A stretch of DNA of 64,000 nt, taken from NCBI RefSeq assembly GCF_033242265.1, contig NZ_BTFW01000001.1:2873001-2937000 (forward strand), written 5' to 3'. Both the position numbers and the translations under genes were made by a program. The stretch's first letter is position 1. Each line of letters begins with the position of its first letter. The notes below the pieces were generated by a model. That model was given only the letters and a program-made list of their open reading frames with translations, did not search any database and had not been told where the DNA came from. Positions 58,356-64,000 of the stretch are shown in pieces. Source of the DNA: Novosphingobium sp. IK01. GTDB taxonomy: Bacteria > Pseudomonadota > Alphaproteobacteria > Sphingomonadales > Sphingomonadaceae.

Positions 58356-58372
58356 ATGAGAGTCATTCTCAT
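58356..58372. promoter_or_regulatory. Fur box ahead of the siderophore receptor
   Basis: ATGAGA-GTCAT-TCTCAT is a perfect inverted repeat; on the minus strand TGAGAAT-G-ACTCTCA fits the 7-1-7 Fur pattern with one mismatch between the arms. It lies 100 bp upstream of the receptor start. Confidence 0.75.
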
Positions 58373-58425
58373 GTGCAAGTCATAAACGGAAAGGCACGCT
58401 CCAGTGACAGATGCCCGCTGCGAAA

Positions 58426-58505
58426 CCCGCCGTGGCCCATGGCACGGCGCCAGCCAAAGATAATGGGGTGAAGGGGGCGATGCCCCCTTCGATATCCCTT
58501 TTTCT
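58426..58505 (-). repeat. Palindromic intergenic repeat copy B
   Basis: GAAGGGGGC-GAT-GCCCCCTTC (58470-58490), an inverted copy of copy A at 52888, with 28 identical bases and similar flanks over about 75 bp. It lies between the receptor and the export operon's last gene. Confidence 0.8.
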
Positions 58506-58527
58506 GTTTGTCTCTGAAAACAGACCG

Positions 58528-59994
58528 CTATTGCAGCCTGAGCGCGCCTTCGTCGGCGGTCGCGGCGGCCAGTTCCGCATGGGCGGCAGCGATGCGCGCG
58601 CGGGCCTCGATCAGCTTGACTTCGGCGTCGGTGGAGGCTTCCTCGCGCTGGTTGACGAGGAAGAAGTCGCTCGATCCCAGCTCGAAGCGGCGGCGCTCGG
58701 CCTGCGCCAGTTTCCCGGCAAGGTCGCGCTGGCGCAGGGTCGTGTCGACGAGCTTGCGCGCGGTTTCGACCTCGATGCCGATGCCCGCCACTTCGGCGCG
58801 GATCTTTTCGCCGAGATAGCGCTGCTTGATCGAAAGCTCGTCGAGCTTGGCTTGCGTTTCGGCGAGCTTGCCCCTGGCCTTGCGGTTTTGCAGCGGGATC
58901 TTGAGGCTGATGCCCATGATCACTTCGGTGGCGGTGCGGCTGTGGCCGCCCAGTCCCTCGGGGCCGATGTCCTTGGCGATTTCGCCCTTGAGGTCGAGCT
59001 TGGGGCGCAATTCGTTGCGGGCGAGCGCCAGCTTGATCCCGGCCTGATCGATTTCTTCCATCAGGATGCCGAAATCGGGCCGGTTCTCGATGGTGAACAC
59101 CGGGTCGAGGCGCAGGCCGGAAAAGGCGCTGGCATCGGGGGGGAGGCGGCTGGCATCGACGATCACCGGCGCGCCCTGATCGTCGCGGAAGTAGAGCGAG
59201 AGCTTGTTGGCCGCGTCGAGGAAGTCCTGACGGGCAGCGAGCACGAGCGCCTCGCGCTTGACCATGTTGGCTTCGTTTTCGGTCAGCAGGATGTCGGGCT
59301 TGGCGCCCAGTACGACCTGACGGCCGATGCCCCGGCCCCGCCGGGCGGCCAGATCGTAGAGCGCCTGATAGGCCTTGAGTTTCAGCCCCGTGGCGACCCA
59401 TTTCTGGTAGGCCTGCGTGGCGCGGGCCTGAACGCCGATGCTGGTGGCGCGGGCTTCGAAGCGGGCGATGTCGATGTCGTTGGCGGCCATGCTGCGCCCG
59501 GCGCGGCGGGCGTCGATCAGGCGGTCGCGCATCAGCGAATAGAGTACGCCGACTTTGAATTCACCCGCCTCGTTGGTGTAGGCCTTGTCCTCGTAGACCG
59601 GAAACGCGCCGCGCGAATTGCGGTACTGGCCGTAGAAATGGCCGCCGTTGTTGGCAAACGGGGTGTCGGCAAGGCCGGTGACCTCGGTGCCGTCGTAATA
59701 GCCTGCTACGCGGCTGCGGGCATCGACTGAAAACACGGTGTCGAAGGCGCCGTCGGCGGTCAGCGAGCGCCCTTCGGCCTGCCGGGTGCGGGCCAGCGCG
59801 GCGATGATGTCGGGCGTGGCGCGGGCCGAAGAGGCCAGCACTTCGTCGAGCAGGAGCGGCGTGGCGCTCTGGCCGGGGGTGGCCACGAGTTCGCCACCGG
59901 GCAGGACAGCCGGGATGGTTTCGGCCTGCGCGGGCGCAAGGCAGAGGCTCGCGGACAGCGCCAGCAGGGGGAGGAAGCGGGCTGGAAGCATCAT
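58528..59994 (-). CDS. TolC-family outer-membrane protein of the pseudo-ABC export operon
   Basis: A 488-residue outer-membrane efflux duct. Signal peptide MMLPARFLPLLALSASLCLAPAQA; long helical repeats follow, with the second half in DFGILMEEIDQAGIKLALARNELRPKLDLKG. The start overlaps the HlyD stop by one base (TGATG), so all three genes of the operon are coupled. It would connect the HlyD-like adaptor to the exterior. The substrate is unknown. Confidence 0.9.
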   Translation of the reverse strand: MMLPARFLPLLALSASLCLAPAQAETIPAVLPGGELVATPGQSATPLLLDEVLASSARATPDIIAALARTRQAEGRSLTADGAFDTVFSVDARSRVAGYYDGTEVTGLADTPFANNGGHFYGQYRNSRGAFPVYEDKAYTNEAGEFKVGVLYSLMRDRLIDARRAGRSMAANDIDIARFEARATSIGVQARATQAYQKWVATGLKLKAYQALYDLAARRGRGIGRQVVLGAKPDILLTENEANMVKREALVLAARQDFLDAANKLSLYFRDDQGAPVIVDASRLPPDASAFSGLRLDPVFTIENRPDFGILMEEIDQAGIKLALARNELRPKLDLKGEIAKDIGPEGLGGHSRTATEVIMGISLKIPLQNRKARGKLAETQAKLDELSIKQRYLGEKIRAEVAGIGIEVETARKLVDTTLRQRDLAGKLAQAERRRFELGSSDFFLVNQREEASTDAEVKLIEARARIAAAHAELAAATADEGALRLQ

Positions 59995-61115
59995 CACTTC
60001 TTCTTCTCGCCCGTGCCTGCGCCCTTGCTGCCGCCATCGGCCTTGGCGCCGCCCGCCTTCTGGTCTTGCCCGTAGCCGACTTTTTCCTGCCCGAAGTTGA
60101 GCGGGAAGTCGTTGAGCTGGCGCCAGAGTTCGTAGCCGACCGTCACCGTGTCGCCCTGAATCCAGCCCAGCACCTTGCCGCCCTGACGCACGAAGCGCAG
60201 GTCGGGCCACGGGGTCTTGCCCGGCGCGGGTTCGACCAGCACGCGGAACAGGCCGTCGCCGCGCGGGGTCGGATCGACCGCGCGCACGCGGCCATCATAG
60301 ATCCCCACCGCGAACGAGGGCCAGCCGCTGAACTGGATCGCCGGGAAGCCTTCGAATTCGAGGCGGACGGCGCGTCCGGCCTCGACCAGCGGGATGTCGC
60401 GGCCATCGACATAGAGTTCGACCGCGCGCTCGACATGTTCGGGCGCAATCGTGGCCAGTACGGTGCCCGACCCAATCAGCGCGCCCCCCGAGGCGGCGTT
60501 GAGGTTCTGCACGCGACCGTCACGCGGCGCGCGGACGAGCTGGGCGGAACTCTGCGCGAGCTTGACCTTGATCTGCTGGAGCTTGGCACGCGATTCGGCA
60601 AGCTTGGCCCCCGCATCGGCGACCTTGATCAGCGTCTGTTCGTAGTCGCGGCGGGCGGCCAGCCCCTCGCGATAGAGTTGCAGGGTGCGCGCCACGTCGA
60701 TCGCGGCGGTCGAGCGGGCCTGTTCGACGGCGGCGATCTGGGCCTCGACTTGCGCCTTTTCACCCGCCAGCCGGTCGAGCAGGTCGGGGTCGACATCGAC
60801 CACGCGGACGATGGGATCGCCCTTTTTGACGAAATCGCCATCCTGCACGTAAAATTCCTCGACGCGCCCGCTCACCAGCGAGGAGACCTGCCGGGCGCGG
60901 TCGTCGGCGTTGAGGGTTGTCACTTGCCCTCGCCCTTCGGCGGTCTGGAGCCAGGGCACGAACAGGATCGCGATGGCCAGCGCGATTCCCAGCACGATCA
61001 GCCAGGCGACCGTCCTGATGATGCGCGGCGGACGGAGCCGGGCGAGTGAGGGGAAGTGCGCCATCTGCGCGGCTTCGAGCGGCATTTCGGAGCTCGTGCT
61101 GTTCTGGCCGGTCAT
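59994..61115 (-). CDS. HlyD-family adaptor (membrane fusion protein)
   Basis: A 373-residue adaptor with one N-terminal membrane helix (VAWLIVLGIALAIAILFVP, about 37-56), a lipoyl/barrel-sandwich domain flanking a coiled-coil hairpin (about 95-190, EKAQVEAQIAAVEQARSTAAI... LAESRAKLQQIKVKLAQ), and a beta-barrel domain. The C-terminal 20 residues are lysine/glycine-rich (GGAKADGGSKGAGTGEKKK). ATG at 61115 overlaps the ABC gene stop by four bases (ATGA). Confidence 0.92.
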   Translation of the reverse strand: MTGQNSTSSEMPLEAAQMAHFPSLARLRPPRIIRTVAWLIVLGIALAIAILFVPWLQTAEGRGQVTTLNADDRARQVSSLVSGRVEEFYVQDGDFVKKGDPIVRVVDVDPDLLDRLAGEKAQVEAQIAAVEQARSTAAIDVARTLQLYREGLAARRDYEQTLIKVADAGAKLAESRAKLQQIKVKLAQSSAQLVRAPRDGRVQNLNAASGGALIGSGTVLATIAPEHVERAVELYVDGRDIPLVEAGRAVRLEFEGFPAIQFSGWPSFAVGIYDGRVRAVDPTPRGDGLFRVLVEPAPGKTPWPDLRFVRQGGKVLGWIQGDTVTVGYELWRQLNDFPLNFGQEKVGYGQDQKAGGAKADGGSKGAGTGEKKK

Positions 61116-62857
61116 GCGCGGCGCTCCCGTTCGGCGAGGAAGCGGGCGAGATCGGCCCGGCTGGTGAAGCGGTGCTGGGCGTGTCTGCCCAGCCAGTACC
61201 AGGCGTCGGGGCCCTTTCCGCCGTCGGCGTGGCCATCGGTATCGAGGGCTTCGGGGCGCCCGGTGCTGAGCAGGACGGTCGTTCCCATGGCCCGGAATTC
61301 GTCCAGCGTGGCCCGGAGCGCGGCGATGGGCATCATGTCGTAGAGCGGCGAAAGCAGCAGGACATGGGGCCGCGCGAGCACGGCATTGGCAAGCTTGAGC
61401 TGCATGACCTCGACAATCGAAAGGGGCGAGCCGGAGGCGGCAAGGCGGGTGTCGAGCCCGGTGGGCAGGCTGGCAATGCGGCTGCCCAGCCCGACCAGAT
61501 CGAGCGCCTGCATGATCCGCACGCTGTCCGGGGTGCCGCCGCAGGCCAGGGCGAGGAATTCGCGGATGGTGATGTCGACGATGGTCGGGCGGCTGAGCAC
61601 GGTGACCGCCGAGCGCAGCAGGTAGGAATCGAGGCTGCCCAGTTCGCTGCCGCCGATCGAGACGATCCCGGCATGGGGTGTGTGATGGCGCTTGAGCAGC
61701 AGGGCGACCTCGTTCTCGATGCCCGGTGCTGCGGCAAAGACGATCTGTTCGCCGCTGGCGATCTCGAAGTCGAGGCGGGCGAGACCGATCCTGTTCTCGC
61801 CGATCTCGACCTCGCGGAAGCGCACCGCGCCGTCGGCCGGGGCCTGCCCGCTGCCGCCGCTGCGTTCCTGCGGGATCGCGAAGACTTGCGACAGTTCCTC
61901 GGCGCTGGCCACCAGATCGTAGAACACGTCGAGGTAGGAGCCGAGCTGGTAGATCCCGTAGAACACGCCCGACAGGATCAGCTCGGCGGCGACCAGCTGG
62001 CCGATCGACAGCTCGCCCGCCAGAATGAGATTGCCCCCCAGCGCCAGCAGCGCGGAGGCGGCAAAGGCATAGACGAGGAAATAGGCGAGCGTCTGGGCAA
62101 AGCTGTAGCGGAAGAAGCAGCGATGCGCGCGGATATAGTCGGCGGTCACCGCTTCGGAGCGGTCCATCGCAAAGTCGAAGTGGCGGGCCGACTTGTAGAA
62201 GCCGTTGGAGCCGCCCAGACTTTCCAGCCACTGCGCGGCATTGTGCTTGGCATGGCTGACCCCGACCGAGCCGGCAATCGCCCCCCGGCGCCAGATCAGC
62301 CAGATCGCCAGGCACGCGAGCACGAGGATCAGGTTGAAGGCGAGGAAGAACGGGTGGTAGAAACTCGTCACCATCAGCCCCACCGCGCCTTGCAGCACGA
62401 TGGTAAAGGCGCCGATCACCAGACTGGGCACCGATTTCTGGATGATCGCGGTGTCGAAATAGCGGTTGAACAAGCTGCTGCGGCTTTCGTCCACGAAGAA
62501 CGGGTTCTGGGCATGGACCGTGCGCACGGTGATCTCGGCCACGACGCGGGCGAACAGGCGCCGCTCGAACAGGGCAAGGATATAGAGCCGCATCGAACTG
62601 AGCCCGGCCACCACCAGCAGCAGTGCCAGCAGAACCCCCGAGAGGATCCACAAGGGCGCCACCAGCGCGGTGCGCGCCACCGAATTGATCAGCAGTTGCA
62701 CCGAGATGGGCGTGGCCAGCGAGAGCAGGCTGATCGCCATCGAATAGACGATGCACAAGTTGATATAGGCCCGGTCAGGCCCGACGATCTCCCTCAGCCA
62801 GGCGACCGCCTGACGCAGGCCGATGTTCTCACTCGCCACGGCGCGCCCCTGTTTCAA
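61112..62857 (-). CDS. ABC exporter subunit with a catalytically dead ATPase domain
   Basis: A 581-residue type I ABC exporter half-transporter: six membrane helices (about 30-305) then a nucleotide-binding domain from about 340. All ATPase motifs are lost: Walker A reads AAPGIENEV (no Gly-Lys-Ser/Thr, about 376-384), the signature LSGGQ reads ASGSPLS (about 474-480), Walker B reads VLLLSPLYD (no Asp-Glu, about 499-507), and the H-loop His is replaced in LLSTGRP. The surrounding residues stay alignable (TIREFLALA; LPTGLDTRL; LKLANAVLARPHVLLLS), so this is degeneration, not a frameshift. It is the first gene of the ABC-HlyD-TolC operon. It may need an ATPase partner elsewhere or be a non-hydrolysing scaffold. 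Confidence 0.88.
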   Translation of the reverse strand: MKQGRAVASENIGLRQAVAWLREIVGPDRAYINLCIVYSMAISLLSLATPISVQLLINSVARTALVAPLWILSGVLLALLLVVAGLSSMRLYILALFERRLFARVVAEITVRTVHAQNPFFVDESRSSLFNRYFDTAIIQKSVPSLVIGAFTIVLQGAVGLMVTSFYHPFFLAFNLILVLACLAIWLIWRRGAIAGSVGVSHAKHNAAQWLESLGGSNGFYKSARHFDFAMDRSEAVTADYIRAHRCFFRYSFAQTLAYFLVYAFAASALLALGGNLILAGELSIGQLVAAELILSGVFYGIYQLGSYLDVFYDLVASAEELSQVFAIPQERSGGSGQAPADGAVRFREVEIGENRIGLARLDFEIASGEQIVFAAAPGIENEVALLLKRHHTPHAGIVSIGGSELGSLDSYLLRSAVTVLSRPTIVDITIREFLALACGGTPDSVRIMQALDLVGLGSRIASLPTGLDTRLAASGSPLSIVEVMQLKLANAVLARPHVLLLSPLYDMMPIAALRATLDEFRAMGTTVLLSTGRPEALDTDGHADGGKGPDAWYWLGRHAQHRFTSRADLARFLAERERRA

Positions 62858-63128
62858 TCCATTTCATCCGCATGGGCCCGGTCAGCCACAATTCCGGGGG
62901 CGATGCAAACCGGGATGGCACGCTGTGCTGGCCAGCAACACTTCTTCACCAGACGCCAAAAATGCAGACGTCTTTGCTTACGCAACGATCACGTTCCATG
63001 TCTGGCAGGACACACAAGGCCGTTTGGGTGGTGGTGGCGAGGCAGGGCGCGCGAGGTAGAACGCGCGAGGCAGAGCACGCGGGCAGGGGGCTTCTGTCCG
63101 CCCACAGATGCGGACGGGATGGCCGGTT

Positions 63129-64000
63129 TCAGGGTGTTTCTGCCCCGGCAAAACTGGCGGCCAGCGTGTCGCAAAAGCGCGTGATTTTCTGCTCCGTCGC
63201 ATCGGCAAAGCCGATCACCAGCCCGGTCATCCCGGCCTGAAGGCACAAGGCGGATAACCGGGATGGTGAAAATCCGGCGGCATGCAGCGCCTGAAGCGCA
63301 GCGTCCTCGTCCTGTCCGGCCCGGAACACCAGCGCCAGTTGCAGGCCACCGTCAGGCCCATGCAGCGAGACTCTCTTGCCAAAGGCCTCTCGCAGCCGCT
63401 CGGCCAGCATGGCTCCGCGCCGGGCATAACAGCGGCTTATCCGGCGCAAGTGGGCGCGGTACTCGCCGCTGGCCAGCCAGTCGCCATAGGCGGCCTGTAT
63501 CTGGAGATTGGCCATCATGCCCAGATTGCGCTGCGCCTGCGTGAACGGTTTTACCAGTTCGGTCGGAACGACCATCCAGGCCAGATGCAGGGTCGGGGCG
63601 AGCGCCTTTGAGGTCGTACCCAGATAGATGACCTCTCGCCCGGAGCCCAGGGCATGCATCGCGGCGATCTCGCGCCCGCGCCAGTGGAACTCGCTGTCGT
63701 AATCGTCTTCGAGGATGATCGCGCCCGTGCGCCGGGCATGGTCGATGAAGGCAAGGCGCCGCGCCAGCGACAGCCTGTGCCCGAGCGGATACTGGTTCGA
63801 CGGGGTGAGGTAGACGAGCCTGGCCCTGTCGCCTGCTGGCGGCACGCGCGCGCCTTCCTCGTCGAGTGGCATCGGTTCGGGGACAAGTCCCGCGCCGAGC
63901 ATTGCGGCCCGAGCGCCCATGTAGCCGGGGTCTTCCATCAACACCCTGTCGCCCGGCCGTGCCAGCACCAGCGCAACGAGCGCGAGTGAAGCCTGCGTGC
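63129..64000 (-). CDS. MocR/PdxR-family regulator, 5' end beyond window
   Basis: The aminotransferase-like (fold type I) domain of a GntR-MocR regulator, open at the right edge. It includes LARPGDRVLMEDPGY, an Asp-Tyr in EDDYDSEF, and the PLP-binding lysine in GTTSKALAPTLHLAW. The N-terminal GntR winged helix lies outside the window. PLP-dependent regulators of this class control genes for vitamin B6, GABA or other amino compounds. It precedes the export operon on the same strand but with a 271-bp gap, so linkage is uncertain. Confidence 0.85.
   Translation of the reverse strand, partial: TQASLALVALVLARPGDRVLMEDPGYMGARAAMLGAGLVPEPMPLDEEGARVPPAGDRARLVYLTPSNQYPLGHRLSLARRLAFIDHARRTGAIILEDDYDSEFHWRGREIAAMHALGSGREVIYLGTTSKALAPTLHLAWMVVPTELVKPFTQAQRNLGMMANLQIQAAYGDWLASGEYRAHLRRISRCYARRGAMLAERLREAFGKRVSLHGPDGGLQLALVFRAGQDEDAALQALHAAGFSPSRLSALCLQAGMTGLVIGFADATEQKITRFCDTLAASFAGAETP

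Noticed and set aside
61700..61850. Frameshift explaining the lost Walker A motif
   Set aside because: Residues before and after stay alignable to ABC ATPases in the same frame and all four motifs are lost independently, so frameshift is unlikely.

Overview
The window is GC-rich, gene-dense alphaproteobacterial DNA, most likely chromosomal and from a sphingomonad such as Novosphingobium (inferred). Supporting signs are the infA-maf-RNase-yacG-tRNA-Phe order, a serC leader ahead of serC-serA, hisZ next to purA, large TonB-dependent receptors, and a winged-helix protein of sphingomonad type. No rRNA, replication origin or CRISPR array is visible. The only tRNA is tRNA-Phe(GAA).

Layout. 1-3165: the end of a FUSC-family exporter, an Ohr/OsmC-like gene with serine in place of the first catalytic cysteine, and a divergent LysR regulator. 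3204-10951: one leftward unit encoding a two-component system and a heavy-metal RND efflux pump (adaptor, pump, DUF3240 protein, outer-membrane factor). 11217-13367: a Nudix-DUF47 fusion followed by a Pit phosphate permease. 13517-13660: a terminator and leader-like sequence on the minus strand suggest an unannotated small RNA. 13767-16128: an M28 peptidase and a DJ-1/PfpI protein.

16278-26816 is a 10.5-kb genomic island inserted at the 3' end of tRNA-Phe. It has an imperfect att duplication, paired 20-bp arm-type repeats at both ends, a P4-type integrase, a second tyrosine recombinase, small DNA-binding proteins and a complete type I restriction-modification system (hsdM-hsdS-hsdR).

26798-38272 is mostly housekeeping: tRNA-Phe, yacG, an RNase E/G-like gene, maf, infA, a TonB-dependent receptor with a collagen-like Gly/Pro insert, uvrC, a lipoprotein, uvrB and an alpha/beta hydrolase. 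38481-42666 holds the four-gene Anbu cluster: circularly permuted ATP-grasp, alpha-E protein, transglutaminase-like protein and the Anbu proteasome-like peptidase. These fit a predicted peptide-ligation and proteolysis system of unresolved function. A FixJ-like regulator with a degenerate receiver follows.

43650-52877: an extensin-like protein, serC-serA behind a promoter and structured leader, an IMPACT-family protein, hisZ, purA and a winged-helix regulator. 53057-58256: a type II NADH dehydrogenase, then a Fur-boxed siderophore receptor with a PepSY membrane protein. The Ndh-receptor block is bracketed by inverted copies of a palindromic intergenic repeat. 58528-62857: a tightly overlapping ABC-HlyD-TolC export operon whose ABC subunit has lost every ATPase motif; I rate this the most unusual locus in the window. 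63129-64000: the end of a MocR-type regulator.
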